A DNA stretch of 64,000 bases from Paenibacillus puerhi (GCF_009846885.1 NZ_WUWM01000005.1:62001-126000), one strand, 5' to 3'; numbered from the stretch's first letter, positions 1 through 9,169 are shown. Numbers and translations are program-made. Notes: generated by a model not told the origin, from the sequence alone.

Positions 1-694
1 TATATTGAGCAATACTCTGATTTTGTTCGGAATGAACCTGCTGTTTTATTTCCCCATACCGATTATTCTCGCGTTGATGCTGAATGAGGTAAGGGTCGAA
101 TTTTTCAAGAAAACGGTACAAACGCTTGTCTACCTGCCTCACTTTATGTCATGGGTAATTATCGTATCGATCACGTTCGTCATGCTGACGATGGACGGCG
201 GAATTGTAAACGAATTGCTGAAGTTCTTCGGATTTTCAGAAATCAATTTCCTGCTCAACCCGGATTGGTTCCGACCTACTTATATCTTTCAGGTGATATG
301 GAGAGAAGCGGGATGGGGAACGATCATTTACTTGGCGGCTATCGCCTCGGTCGATCCGCAGCTGTATGAAGCGGCCCGTATGGACGGCGCTGGGCGGCTT
401 AGACAAGTATGGCATATCACATTGCCTGCGATCCGCAGCGTCATTATCATCTTGTTGATTTTGAAAATTGGCGATGTTCTCGAGCTTGGCTTCGAGCATG
501 TGTACTTGCTGCTGAATTCCATGAACCGGAATGTAGCTGAGATCATCGATACGTATGTATATACCGCAGGTCTTAGACAAGGACAATTCAGCTACAGCGC
601 CGCGATCGGTTTCTTCAAGTCGCTGATCGGACTCGTACTCGTCATGGGCGCCAACCGTCTTGCCAAGAAAATGGGCGAGGACGGGGTATATTAA
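1..694 (+). CDS. sugar ABC transporter permease, LplB-like (5' end outside window)
   Basis: Integral membrane subunit of a carbohydrate ABC importer. The reading frame is open from the first base, so the N-terminus lies upstream; the TTG at position 5 is not a credible start because the intact paralogue at 44479-45429 has about 90 more residues before the matching point. What is visible: several membrane helices and the EAA loop that docks the ATPase (EAARMDGAGRLRQVWHITLP, around residue 120 of the visible part). The C-terminus (GANRLAKKMGE) is typical of LplB-type permeases. It lies 92 bp upstream of the partner permease at 787. The binding protein of this system may be upstream of the window. 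Family is certain; the substrate is inferred to be a pectin-derived oligosaccharide from the GH28 and uxaC/uxaE genes downstream. Confidence 0.9.
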   Translation, partial: ILSNTLILFGMNLLFYFPIPIILALMLNEVRVEFFKKTVQTLVYLPHFMSWVIIVSITFVMLTMDGGIVNELLKFFGFSEINFLLNPDWFRPTYIFQVIWREAGWGTIIYLAAIASVDPQLYEAARMDGAGRLRQVWHITLPAIRSVIIILLILKIGDVLELGFEHVYLLLNSMNRNVAEIIDTYVYTAGLRQGQFSYSAAIGFFKSLIGLVLVMGANRLAKKMGEDGVY

Positions 695-700
695 GAATCG

Positions 701-776
701 CTTACGAAGTGGCTTCCTACACGGAAGCCTGGAGCTTATGCTTACGAAGTGGCTTTCCATACGGAAAGCCTGGAGG
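701..776 (+). repeat. tandem hairpin repeat between permease genes
   Basis: Two near-identical units lie at 701-734 and 741-776, each beginning CTTACGAAGTGGCTT. Each unit contains a hairpin: GGCTTCC (711-717) pairs with GGAAGCC (723-729), and GGCTTTCC (751-758) pairs with GGAAAGCC (763-770). The extra T in the second 5' arm is matched by an extra A in its 3' arm, so pairing is preserved. There is no U-tract. It may tune the stoichiometry of the two permeases or be a copy of an interspersed repeat family; that is inference. Confidence 0.75.
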
Positions 777-786
777 AGGAACCCAC

Positions 787-1662
787 ATGGTAGAAGACAG
801 AACACTGGCCGGGAGGCTGTTCAACGGAATCAACATTGTGCTGCTTGGCCTCATCGGCTTGATTACCGTACTGCCGTTCGTACACGTGGTAGCCGGCTCG
901 TTCACGACCAGCGCCGAGCTTGCGATGAGAAAATTCGTGTTGATTCCAACGGATTGGAGCTTGGAGGCTTACCGGTTTATTTTCTCGACGAACACGATTT
1001 TTAAAGCGATGGGCGTCTCGATCGGCGTTACGCTTACAGGCACGCTGTTCAGTATGTTTGTAACGGCGCTCACCGCCTACGCCTTGTCCCGCAAGGATCT
1101 GGACGGCCGCAATATTTTCATGTTTCTGGTTGTCTTCACGATGCTATTCAGCGGCGGCCTGATCCCTACCTTCCTTGTCGTCAAGGAATTGGGATTGATC
1201 GATACGTATGCGGCACTTATTCTGCCTAGCGCTATCAGTGCTTTCAACCTGATCATCCTGAAAAACTTCTTCCAGAACGTGCCTGAGGGGCTGGAGGAAT
1301 CGGCTAAAATCGACGGTTGCAACGATTGGGGCATCCTGTTCCGTATCGTGCTGCCGCTGTCGATGCCCGCCATCGCGACGATCTCGCTGTTCTACGCTGT
1401 AACTTACTGGAACACGTACTTAAGCGCCATTCTCTATCTGAACGAAAGCACGATGTGGCCGATTCAGGTATTGCTTCGCCAGATCGTGGTGCTGGCAAGC
1501 GGGATCGATCACAGCTCTGCTCTGGATAACACGACGCCACCACCGGAACAATCGGTAAAAATGGCGGTCATCGTAGTGGCGACGCTGCCGATCCTGCTCG
1601 TATATCCGTTCCTGCAGAAGCATTTTGCCAAAGGCGCGATGCTGGGCTCGATTAAAGGTTAA
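787..1662 (+). CDS. sugar ABC transporter permease, LplC/YtcP-like
   Basis: Second membrane subunit of the carbohydrate importer, 291 residues. The start ATG at 787 follows GGAGGAGG with correct spacing; upstream in-frame codons fall inside the hairpin repeat and were rejected. The paralogue at 45451 starts at the matching residue. About six membrane helices and the EAA loop (EESAKIDGCNDWGILFRIVL, near residue 175) are visible, and it ends with FAKGAMLGSIKG, typical of this CUT1-type subfamily. It pairs with the permease ending at 694. No ATPase gene is nearby, as is usual for Firmicute systems that share an MsmX-type ATPase (established for Bacillus; inferred here). Confidence 0.92.
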   Translation: MVEDRTLAGRLFNGINIVLLGLIGLITVLPFVHVVAGSFTTSAELAMRKFVLIPTDWSLEAYRFIFSTNTIFKAMGVSIGVTLTGTLFSMFVTALTAYALSRKDLDGRNIFMFLVVFTMLFSGGLIPTFLVVKELGLIDTYAALILPSAISAFNLIILKNFFQNVPEGLEESAKIDGCNDWGILFRIVLPLSMPAIATISLFYAVTYWNTYLSAILYLNESTMWPIQVLLRQIVVLASGIDHSSALDNTTPPPEQSVKMAVIVVATLPILLVYPFLQKHFAKGAMLGSIKG

Positions 1663-1698
1663 CCTGCAGGAAGGCTGAGACAGAAAGGAACAGAGCCC

Positions 1699-2802
1699 AT
1701 GAACCGAAGATTGGAAGCTGTACGGACTCAGCTCGACAGCCTGTTCGAAGGATTCTTCGACTGGCTGGAGGGCCAGTACGACCCGTCTACCGGCGGGTTT
1801 TATTATGCAAGAAGCTCGCAGAAGTCCGGCCGGTTCGAGCCAGATATCGAATCGACGGCGCAAGCCTACAATATAATAGAGCGGTGCGGGCTTCTTCGCC
1901 TGCTCGATGAACCTATGACGGCGCAAGCCGTCCGTTTTTTTCAGAGCAAGCAGGATGCGGCCAGCGGCTATTTCTATGATGCCGATCCTCATATGCGGCT
2001 GGATGAGGTGATGGTCGGACGCGCCATCAGCTACAGCACGGGGGCGCTTCGCAGGTTCGGGGCGGCGCCTTTGTTCCCGCTGCCCAATGAGCGCGATGCG
2101 GCCCCGGACTATATCGCGACGCCCGAAGCTTACGGGCGCTGGCTGCGCAGCATCAGCCTCGCGAACAGCTGGCGGGGCTGCGACCGTTTATGCAATTCGG
2201 CTCCTTATCTCGCCCAGATGAGCGCTGAGCGGAGAGAGCCTTATTTGAAGGAAGCGCTCGACTATTTCGACCGGATTCAAGATCCGGACACCGGCTTATG
2301 GGGAGAGGGCAGCTGGTATGTACGTCTATCCGGAACCTTCAAGCTGCATACGTTCTACGGCCGGTTTCGGGTGGAAATGCCGAGGCTGCGGGAGATGTAC
2401 CGAAGCCTGCTTCACACGCTGCGCAGTGAGGAAGCGGTGGATATGTGCTATATCCGTAACCCGATCAGCCTGCTCGCGGCGATGAAGCTGCGTCCGTCTC
2501 CTGAGGAATGGCTGGAAATCGCCGAGATCACGGTCCGGAATATGACAAGGCTGAGGCGCGGCGACGGAGGATTTTCCCGCGAGCTGGCCCATTCTCCGGC
2601 AGCGCCAAATGTGGCCCAGGTTAAGCAAGGCGAGCATTATCCGGACATGCCGCACCCGGTGCGACTAGGTCTTGGCGAAGTAGAAGGCGATATGAATGCT
2701 GGTACTCAGGCCATATTGATTCGATCTCTGCTTCACAGCCTGGCGGGACTTGAGCCTGAACCGCTGAAGGCTCCGGCTGACTGGTTTGCCCGTTACCGAT
2801 AG
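1699..2802 (+). CDS. uncharacterised protein, alpha/alpha-toroid-like
   Basis: 367 residues, ATG start preceded by AAAGGAACAGAG. I do not recognise a named family. There is no signal peptide or membrane segment, so it is predicted cytoplasmic. The sequence has recurring helical blocks with Gly/aromatic turns (YDPSTGGFYY, QDAASGYFYDAD, DPDTGLWGEGSW, RRGDGGFSREL), a pattern seen in (alpha/alpha)6 toroids such as terpene-cyclase-like folds and several polysaccharide lyases and glycoside hydrolases. It follows the permease genes by 36 bp and precedes a GH28 gene, so it is probably co-transcribed and acts on an imported oligosaccharide. That role is inference. An alternative is a non-enzymatic sugar-binding toroid. 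Confidence 0.8.
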   Translation: MNRRLEAVRTQLDSLFEGFFDWLEGQYDPSTGGFYYARSSQKSGRFEPDIESTAQAYNIIERCGLLRLLDEPMTAQAVRFFQSKQDAASGYFYDADPHMRLDEVMVGRAISYSTGALRRFGAAPLFPLPNERDAAPDYIATPEAYGRWLRSISLANSWRGCDRLCNSAPYLAQMSAERREPYLKEALDYFDRIQDPDTGLWGEGSWYVRLSGTFKLHTFYGRFRVEMPRLREMYRSLLHTLRSEEAVDMCYIRNPISLLAAMKLRPSPEEWLEIAEITVRNMTRLRRGDGGFSRELAHSPAAPNVAQVKQGEHYPDMPHPVRLGLGEVEGDMNAGTQAILIRSLLHSLAGLEPEPLKAPADWFARYR

Positions 2803-2913
2803 TCTCCGCCTGCATGACTCGGGTCCATCCCACCAAGTCTTCCAACTTGGATAGTTTTATAGAATGTATTCGACTATATAACGCGGCAGCGGAAGGAAGG
2901 GAATAGAGCACCA

Positions 2914-4365
2914 ATGGCTATCTATCATATAACGGAATTTGGCGCTGTCGGCGACGGCGTTTATGACAACACGGCTGCGATCTCCGCAGCTATCGAGGCT
3001 TGCAGCAGCAAGGGCGGCGGGACGGTATACGTGCCGGCCGGCGATTACCTGACAGGGCCGATCAAGCTGCAAAGCTACATCACGCTATACCTGGAGGCTG
3101 GCGCCACCCTGCGCTTCTCCGACCGATTTGACGATTACGCCCCGGTGTTTACCCGCTGGTCAGGATACGAATGCTATGGGTATTCCCCGCTGATCTATGG
3201 ATACGGGCTGAAGCGAGTGGCGATCAAGGGGGAGGGCGTGATTGACGGTCAGGGACAGGCCTGGTGGGACGCTTACCGCGAGCTGAAGCGGGGCAACGCG
3301 CCGGATTCGCCTCATCGCCTGGAGCTTGTCGAACGCAACCGCAAGCTGACGGAATCCTTGAAAAGCAACATCGTGGAGTGGGAGTCGCAGTTTCTCCGTC
3401 CACCGCTGCTTCAACTGCTGGATTGCCGGCATGTGGTGCTGGAGGGAGTTACGCTGCAAAATTCGCCGTTCTGGAATACGCATCTCGTCTATTGCGATGA
3501 GGTGAACGTGAGAGGCGTGACCATCCGCAATCCGTCCACGACGCCGAACGGCGACGGGCTCGATGTGGATTCCTGCTCGAATGTTCATATCTCGGATTGC
3601 CACTTCGACGTGGGCGATGACTGCCTGTGCTTGAAGGCAGGGATCGATGAAGACGGCCGCCGTGTCGGAAGGCCTACGGAGAATGTCACCATTACGAATT
3701 GTACGATGCTGCACGGGCATGGAGGAGTCGTGATGGGGAGCGAAACGGCCGGAGGCATCCGCTATGTGACCATTTCCAACTGCGTCTTTATCGGCACAGA
3801 CCGCGGGATTCGCGTGAAGACTAACCGGGCCCGCGGCGGCGGCGTGCAAGACGTGAGGATCAGCAATATATTCATGAAGGATGTGCTGTGCCCGCTGGCG
3901 GTCAACGCTTTCTACAAGCATGGCGTAGACGAAAGCAATCCTTTGATGACAAGTCCGGGCAAGGTCGCAATCACCCCCGGAACGCCGGTCGTTCGCGATC
4001 TGTACATCAGCGATGTAACGGCTCGCAATGCCCGGGCGGCCGCTGCTTTCATCTATGGATTGCCGGAGCAGCCGATCGAGGATGTAGTGCTCAACAATGT
4101 GATGATCGATATGACGCTTGACCCGGAGGAGCAGGGCGGCGAGCCCGATATGGTGGCTGAGGAGCTGGTCATGGCAGGCGAAGGGATGCTGTGCAAGCAT
4201 GTGCATGGACTGGAGCTGCACCGGGTCCGTATTGAGACGCGCCAAGGTCCTGCACTGCGGCTGGATCAGGTCGAGGAGGTCTCCGTCGAAGGGCTGGTGC
4301 AGCGGCGGAGGCATGCCGATACGCCGCTGCTGGAGGAAAAGGATACGACCTGGAGCAAGGAATAG
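2914..4365 (+). CDS. GH28 polygalacturonase-type glycoside hydrolase
   Basis: 483 residues, right-handed parallel beta-helix enzyme expected to hydrolyse galacturonate or rhamnogalacturonate linkages of pectin. All four GH28 signature segments are present: NGDGLD near residue 212 (NTD motif), GDDC near 234 (catalytic Asp pair), HGHGG near 268 (catalytic His) and RGIRVK near 297 (RIK motif). There is no signal peptide, so it likely trims oligosaccharides inside the cell after import. The start ATG has AAGGAAGG upstream at a long spacing. It follows the toroid-like gene by 111 bp, a gap holding a small hairpin (CCAAGT/ACTTGG, 2832-2849) and an AT-rich stretch that could contain its own promoter. 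Exo versus endo action cannot be judged from sequence alone. Confidence 0.92.
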   Translation: MAIYHITEFGAVGDGVYDNTAAISAAIEACSSKGGGTVYVPAGDYLTGPIKLQSYITLYLEAGATLRFSDRFDDYAPVFTRWSGYECYGYSPLIYGYGLKRVAIKGEGVIDGQGQAWWDAYRELKRGNAPDSPHRLELVERNRKLTESLKSNIVEWESQFLRPPLLQLLDCRHVVLEGVTLQNSPFWNTHLVYCDEVNVRGVTIRNPSTTPNGDGLDVDSCSNVHISDCHFDVGDDCLCLKAGIDEDGRRVGRPTENVTITNCTMLHGHGGVVMGSETAGGIRYVTISNCVFIGTDRGIRVKTNRARGGGVQDVRISNIFMKDVLCPLAVNAFYKHGVDESNPLMTSPGKVAITPGTPVVRDLYISDVTARNARAAAAFIYGLPEQPIEDVVLNNVMIDMTLDPEEQGGEPDMVAEELVMAGEGMLCKHVHGLELHRVRIETRQGPALRLDQVEEVSVEGLVQRRRHADTPLLEEKDTTWSKE

Positions 4366-4377
4366 CTCAAGTTAATG

Positions 4378-4448
4378 GCAAAATAAGCGTAAATAATCGG
4401 AAATTGAGCATGAAATGAAAAGAAATTGCAACAATATTGCGGTATACT
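4378..4448 (+). promoter_or_regulatory. probable AraC-activated promoter of uxaC-uxaE
   Basis: Three blocks occur here in the same order and at identical spacing as in front of the oxidoreductase gene at 15161: GCAAAATAAGCGT (4378), GCATGAAA (4408) and ATATTGCG (4434), followed by a -10-like TATACT (4443-4448). No good -35 hexamer lies at 16-18 bp, which suits an activator-dependent promoter. The likely activator is the AraC protein encoded at 14153-15013, because the second copy lies in its divergent promoter region. Direct observation: sequence and spacing match. Inference: the binding protein. Confidence 0.65.
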
Positions 4449-4478
4449 GGATACATGATCGAAACGAGGTGGCTAACT

Positions 4479-5888
4479 ATGTCCAAAGCATTTCTAGACG
4501 ATAACTTTCTGTTAACGAATGAAGTAGCCGAACGGCTGTACCACGATTATGCGAAAGCAATGCCGATCATCGACTATCACTGTCATTTGAGCCCTCAGGA
4601 AATTTATGAGAACAAATCGTTCAAGACACTGACCGAGGCTTGGCTCTATGGCGACCATTACAAATGGAGAGCGATGCGCGCTAACGGCGTACCGGAGGAG
4701 CTCGTAACGGGCGGACCGGACGTCAGCGACTATGACCGTTTTCTGGCGTTCGCCAGGACCGTACCGAAGACGATCGGCAACCCGCTTTATCACTGGTCTC
4801 ACCTTGAGCTGCAGCGCTTCTTCGGCGTGCACGAGCTGATCAATGAACAGAATGCTCCCGTCATCTGGGAGAAGGTCAATGCCCAGCTGGAGGCCGGCGG
4901 CTTCGCAGCCCGCGACCTGATCGTCAAGTCGAATGTCAAAGTGATTTGCACGACCGACGATCCGACTGATTCGCTGGAATATCATGTGAAAATCAAAGGG
5001 CTTTCCGACTTCGACGTGAAGGTGCTTCCGTCCTTCCGTCCGGACAAAGGACTTGAGATCAACCGCGCGACTTATCTTCCATGGGTACAGAAGCTTAGCG
5101 AGGTTTCGGGTCTGCCTGTAGACGATTACGATCAGTTCCTGCAAGCGCTTGACTCGCGGATTACTTTCTTCCATGAAGCGGGCGGACGCGTATCCGACCA
5201 TGCGCTCGACTATGTGCCGTATGCCGAGACGACTAAAGAGCAGGCAGCCGCTATCTATGCCAAGGCGCTTTCGGGCCAGCCTGTCAGCTTAGAGGAAGAA
5301 AAGCAATACAAAACGTATACGCTGCTGTTCCTGGGACGCGCCTACGCGAAGCTCGGCTGGGCGATGCAGCTGCACATCAACGCTGCCCGCAACAACAGCT
5401 CCCGGATGTTCCGTACGCTGGGTCCGGACACCGGGTATGATTCGATCAATGACAGCGACATTGCTTATCCGCTCTCGAAGCTGCTCGATGCGCTCGATTC
5501 GGACGACTCGCTGCCAAGGACGATTCTGTACTCCTTGAATCCGAAAGATAATTACGTCATCGGAACGCTGATCGGCAGCTACCAGGGCGGCGGCATTCCC
5601 GGCAAGATCCAATTCGGGTCCGCCTGGTGGTTCAACGATACGAAGGAAGGCATGCTTTGGCAGATGAACGCCCTTGCCAACCTGGGACTGCTCAGCAGAT
5701 TCGTCGGGATGCTGACGGATTCGCGCAGCTTCCTGTCCTACACGCGTCATGAGTATTTCCGTCGCCTGCTCTGCAACCTGCTCGGAGAGTGGGTCATTCA
5801 AGGCGAGGCTCCTCATGATATGGAACTTCTCGGCGGCATGGTGCGGGATATCTCGTACGATAATGCCAACGGCTACTTCGATTTTTAG
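4479..5888 (+). CDS. uxaC: glucuronate/galacturonate isomerase UxaC
   Basis: Uronate isomerase, 469 residues, cytoplasmic, amidohydrolase-superfamily TIM barrel. It converts D-galacturonate to D-tagaturonate and D-glucuronate to D-fructuronate, the first step of uronate catabolism. The metal-binding HxH signature is in IIDYHCHLSP near residue 31. TTDDPTDSLEYH, the WWFNDTKEGM region and the C-terminal SYTRHEYFRR segment fit the family, as does the length. The ATG at 4479 was chosen over the upstream ATG at 4437 because GAGGTGG lies 7-14 bases before it and family members begin near MSKAFLDDNF. It is followed after 35 bp by uxaE. Confidence 0.96.
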   Translation: MSKAFLDDNFLLTNEVAERLYHDYAKAMPIIDYHCHLSPQEIYENKSFKTLTEAWLYGDHYKWRAMRANGVPEELVTGGPDVSDYDRFLAFARTVPKTIGNPLYHWSHLELQRFFGVHELINEQNAPVIWEKVNAQLEAGGFAARDLIVKSNVKVICTTDDPTDSLEYHVKIKGLSDFDVKVLPSFRPDKGLEINRATYLPWVQKLSEVSGLPVDDYDQFLQALDSRITFFHEAGGRVSDHALDYVPYAETTKEQAAAIYAKALSGQPVSLEEEKQYKTYTLLFLGRAYAKLGWAMQLHINAARNNSSRMFRTLGPDTGYDSINDSDIAYPLSKLLDALDSDDSLPRTILYSLNPKDNYVIGTLIGSYQGGGIPGKIQFGSAWWFNDTKEGMLWQMNALANLGLLSRFVGMLTDSRSFLSYTRHEYFRRLLCNLLGEWVIQGEAPHDMELLGGMVRDISYDNANGYFDF

Positions 5889-5923
5889 AGTTCTATTTTA
5901 TATAGGAAAAGGACGGGAATTCG

Positions 5924-7417
5924 ATGTTAACTTACCAATCTATCATTGATCAAATTAAATCGGGACAGTTCGCCGGCGCGGCTTCCCCATTTGTCAAAAT
6001 ATACCCCCAATCGTTAACCGAGCTGGACGGTGCTACGCTGCTGATGGTGCGCACCGAGAACGGCAAGCGCCTGCTGGCTGTCGGCAACGGTCCTATCGTA
6101 GGCGAGCTGGAAGGCGAGCCTGCCGAAGGCGGCAAGCTGGCTCCGCTTACTCATGCCAACCGCTTGGTTCTTAACCGCTATCTGCCTTACACGGCGCCTC
6201 AGGCGTTCGGCACGAAGATTGCTACATTTGGTCTGGGCGACCGTCTTGGAGAAGCAAGCCCGGGTCATATCCGTACCGTGCTTGGCAAGGATGTGCGTCC
6301 GATCCTGGCGCAGCAAAGCATCCGCGAGCTTGCGTTGACGGGCCGTACTTATGAAGACGTATTGGATGCCGCCTGCTTCGCCGTATTCCAAGAAGGCTAC
6401 AAGGATGGCTTCGGCGCCGACGGCGACCACCTGAAGAAAGAAGAAGATATCGAGTACGCTCTGCGTCTTGGCTTCACGATGCTGACTCTCGACTGCTCGG
6501 AGAACATCGATAATTCGATCGCGCGGCTGTCCGCTTCCGAGCTGGAGGAGCGCTACGCCCAGCTTCCAGAAGCAATCCGTCAAGGCTACGAGGAGCGCTA
6601 CCTGGCGACTTCTCCTCAGATCGCTGACGCCAAGCTGAACTTTACGCGGGAAGAGCTTGTCCGCGATGTGCTGATCTATCATGAAGCGATTAACTTCATG
6701 GAGCATATCTACCGCAAATATATCGAGCAATTGAACGGGGCCGTCGACTTCGAAATTTCGATCGACGAGACCGAAACGCCGACTTCGCCTGAGGCACATT
6801 TCCTCGTGGCCAACGAGCTGTATGTGCGCGGCATTCAGATTTATAGCATGGCTCCGCGCTTCTGCGGCGAGTTCCAGAAGGGTATCGACTACATCGGCGA
6901 TATCGCCCAGTTCGAGCGCGAGCTTCAGGCACATGCTGCGATTGCCGATCACTTCGGCTATAAGCTGAGCATTCACTCGGGCAGCGACAAGTTCAGCGTA
7001 TTCCAGCTGATCGGTCAATATACGAAAGGTCGCTTCCACGTGAAAACGGCCGGCACGAACTGGCTGGAAGCCGTCCGCGTCGTAGCCAAGGTCGCTCCTT
7101 CGCTCTACCGCCGGATGCACCAGCACGCGTTGGATCACTTTGAAGAAGCGACTGCGTATTATCATGTTACAACCGATATCAGCGCTATTCGTCCGCTGGC
7201 TGAGACCAGCGATGCCGAGCTGCCGGAATACATGAACGAAAACAATGCGCGCCAGCTGCTCCACATCACCTACGGCATTCTGCTTCAGGCTAAGGATGAG
7301 AAGGGCGGCAAGCTGTTCGCCGACGAATTCTTTGCGGTATTGAACGAGTACGAGGAGCAGTACGCTGAAGGACTCGGCGTGCATATCGGCAAGCATTTGT
7401 CCCTGCTGGGCAAATAA
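5924..7417 (+). CDS. uxaE: tagaturonate/fructuronate epimerase UxaE
   Basis: 497 residues, cytoplasmic. The family, first characterised in Thermotoga maritima, interconverts D-tagaturonate and D-fructuronate, so galacturonate can be routed through the fructuronate branch without UxaB. Recognisable blocks: FGLGDRLGEASPGHIR, QEGYKDGFGADGDHLK, SIDETETPTSP, HSGSDKFSVF and HVKTAGTNWLEA, in this order and at family-typical positions. Length matches the family. It lies 35 bp after uxaC and is followed by a strong terminator, so the two form a compact operon. The fructuronate reductase, KDG kinase and aldolase needed to finish the pathway are not in the window. Confidence 0.93.
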   Translation: MLTYQSIIDQIKSGQFAGAASPFVKIYPQSLTELDGATLLMVRTENGKRLLAVGNGPIVGELEGEPAEGGKLAPLTHANRLVLNRYLPYTAPQAFGTKIATFGLGDRLGEASPGHIRTVLGKDVRPILAQQSIRELALTGRTYEDVLDAACFAVFQEGYKDGFGADGDHLKKEEDIEYALRLGFTMLTLDCSENIDNSIARLSASELEERYAQLPEAIRQGYEERYLATSPQIADAKLNFTREELVRDVLIYHEAINFMEHIYRKYIEQLNGAVDFEISIDETETPTSPEAHFLVANELYVRGIQIYSMAPRFCGEFQKGIDYIGDIAQFERELQAHAAIADHFGYKLSIHSGSDKFSVFQLIGQYTKGRFHVKTAGTNWLEAVRVVAKVAPSLYRRMHQHALDHFEEATAYYHVTTDISAIRPLAETSDAELPEYMNENNARQLLHITYGILLQAKDEKGGKLFADEFFAVLNEYEEQYAEGLGVHIGKHLSLLGK

Positions 7418-7441
7418 GCCGTTCCTCGGCTCTACCTCATG

Positions 7442-7484
7442 GCTGTCCCTCAAGCAGATTATTCTGCCAAGGGACAGCTTTTTT
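7442..7484 (+). terminator. intrinsic terminator after uxaE
   Basis: GCTGTCCCT (7442-7450) pairs with AGGGACAGC (7470-7478) and is followed by six T residues. It ends the uxaC-uxaE transcript 25 bp after the stop codon. Confidence 0.9.
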
Positions 7485-7524
7485 CAATTTCCGGTTTTTT
7501 TGCGCCAGAATTTGCAGTTTTTCT

Positions 7525-7553
7525 TTGTACTTCTGCCCGGCTTCGTATATCAT
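7525..7553 (+). promoter_or_regulatory. candidate sigma-A promoter of the helicase gene
   Basis: TTGTAC (7525-7530), 17-bp spacer, TATCAT (7548-7553). The -10 is a five of six match and the -35 is weak. It would give a leader of about 80 nt before the helicase start at 7642. No other gene lies between the uxaE terminator and the helicase. Confidence 0.4.
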
Positions 7554-7641
7554 AAGAAGAAGTGTCTTTGTGCGGCCGATAGCCCCTTGCGGGACGTGTA
7601 CGATACTTGGACCAATATTTGCTTGATGCTAAGGAGAACCC

Positions 7642-8967
7642 ATGACATTTGAGGAATTGAACATTATCCCCCCGATATTAAAAGCGCTGGCCCAAGAAAA
7701 CTACACGTCGCCAACGCCTATACAGGAGCAGGCGATACCGCCCGTCTTGGCCGGCAGAGATTTGCTTGGCTGTGCCCAGACCGGAACGGGGAAAACGGCG
7801 GCATTTGCTGTTCCGATCTTACAGCTGTTAAGCAAAGGGCAGGGGTCAAAGCCTGGAAAGCGGCCTATCCGCTCCCTGATCCTGACACCGACCCGGGAGC
7901 TAGCCATTCAGATTCAGGACAACCTGGAGGCCTATGGCCGGCACACCTCTTTGCGCAGCTGCGTTATCTTTGGCGGCGTGTCCCAGAAGCCGCAGGAGGC
8001 GGCGCTGAAGCAGGGCGTCGATATTCTGGTTGCCACGCCGGGCAGGCTCATCGACTTGATGAATCAGGGCTTTATCGATCTGCAGCATCTCCAGATTTTT
8101 GTGCTGGATGAAGCCGACCGCATGCTGGACATGGGCTTTATTCACGACGTCAAACGCATTGTGGCCAAGATACCGAGCAAAAAACAAACGCTTCTTTTCT
8201 CCGCCACGATGCCGCCTGAAATCGCCCAGATGGTGAAGACTATCCTGGTGAATCCGGTCAAGGTAGAGATTACGCCGGTTTCTTCAACGGTGGATAAAAT
8301 CAATCAGTCGCTTTACTTTGTGGATAAAGAAAACAAACAGAAGCAGCTGATTCATCTGCTGGAGGACAAGTCCATCGCCTCGGTGCTGGTGTTTACCCGT
8401 ACGAAGCATGGCGCTGACCGGGTCGTGCGCGATCTGTCGAGAGCGGGCATCAGCGCGCAGGCCATTCACGGCAACAAATCGCAAAATGCGCGGCAGTCGG
8501 CTTTAGGGAATTTCAAAAGCGGCGCGACGCGCGTGCTGGTAGCGACCGATATCGCGGCCAGAGGGATCGACATCGATGAGCTGTCCCATGTCATTAACTT
8601 CAACCTTCCGAACATCCCGGAAACGTACGTGCATCGTATCGGACGCACCGGCCGGGCAGGGCTTAGCGGCACGGCTATCTCGTTCTGCGATATTGAAGAG
8701 AAGCCGTATCTGAAGGATATCGAGAAAGTGATCGGGAAGACGATTCCTGTCGTTACCGATCACCCTTATCCGATGATGATCACGACCAAGCCGGCAGAGC
8801 CGGTGGTAAAATCCCGGCAGCCGTCTAGGCCATCCCGGAACAAGCCGGGATCGGCTCAGCCGAAGCAGGCGAAGCCGGCAAGCAAACCGGCGGGCAGCTC
8901 CGGAGGCAAGGCGGGCAGTCCTTCCCGGCCGTCCGCTAATCGGGCTAAAGTTAGAGGAAAGTCATAA
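7642..8967 (+). CDS. DEAD-box ATP-dependent RNA helicase (RhlE-like)
   Basis: 441 residues, cytoplasmic RNA helicase for RNA remodelling, ribosome assembly or cold adaptation. Motifs in order: Q motif ([10 protein letters not shown], near 25), I ([10 protein letters not shown]), Ia (PTRELAIQ), Ib (TPGRLID), II (DEAD, near 155), III (SAT), IV (LVFTRTK), V ([10 protein letters not shown]) and VI ([10 protein letters not shown]). The last ~65 residues are a low-complexity Lys/Pro/Ser/Arg tail typical of RhlE/CshA-type proteins, likely binding RNA. It is single and monocistronic, with AAGGAG 9 bases before the ATG and a strong terminator after it. Bacilli carry several paralogues, so the exact cellular role is not fixed by sequence. 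Confidence 0.95.
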   Translation: MTFEELNIIPPILKALAQENYTSPTPIQEQAIPPVLAGRDLLGCAQTGTGKTAAFAVPILQLLSKGQGSKPGKRPIRSLILTPTRELAIQIQDNLEAYGRHTSLRSCVIFGGVSQKPQEAALKQGVDILVATPGRLIDLMNQGFIDLQHLQIFVLDEADRMLDMGFIHDVKRIVAKIPSKKQTLLFSATMPPEIAQMVKTILVNPVKVEITPVSSTVDKINQSLYFVDKENKQKQLIHLLEDKSIASVLVFTRTKHGADRVVRDLSRAGISAQAIHGNKSQNARQSALGNFKSGATRVLVATDIAARGIDIDELSHVINFNLPNIPETYVHRIGRTGRAGLSGTAISFCDIEEKPYLKDIEKVIGKTIPVVTDHPYPMMITTKPAEPVVKSRQPSRPSRNKPGSAQPKQAKPASKPAGSSGGKAGSPSRPSANRAKVRGKS

Positions 8968-9044
8968 GTAAAAAGCTCCCCCTGCGTCGATCTTTTATTG
9001 AAGCTTGGTGGAAGTTCAATATTAGACATTTTATTAGACAAATA

Positions 9045-9096
9045 GAAATGGATAGAGGTTTCAGAAAACATCTGAATCTCTATCCATTTCTTTTTT
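9045..9096. terminator. bidirectional terminator between convergent genes
   Basis: A 13-bp perfect stem (9045-9057 with 9078-9090) carries an inner TTCAGA/TCTGAA helix (9060-9065 with 9071-9076) and is followed on the plus strand by a T run. It lies between the helicase gene and the convergent AraC gene. Confidence 0.9.
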
Positions 9097-9169
9097 GTTA
9101 TCTATAACACTTCATAAAGAGCGGGCGTATTGTTATTTATGAACAGTAAGGGACAGCTTCTTGTAGAGC

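Noticed and set aside
3160-4314. Long antisense open frame (384 codons) opposite the GH28 gene
   Set aside because: The forward frame carries all GH28 motifs; the reverse frame is rich in His/Arg/Ile without family features or ribosome site, a shadow of GC-rich coding sequence.
6014-7453. 479-codon antisense frame opposite uxaE
   Set aside because: The forward protein matches UxaE throughout; the reverse has no recognisable domain.
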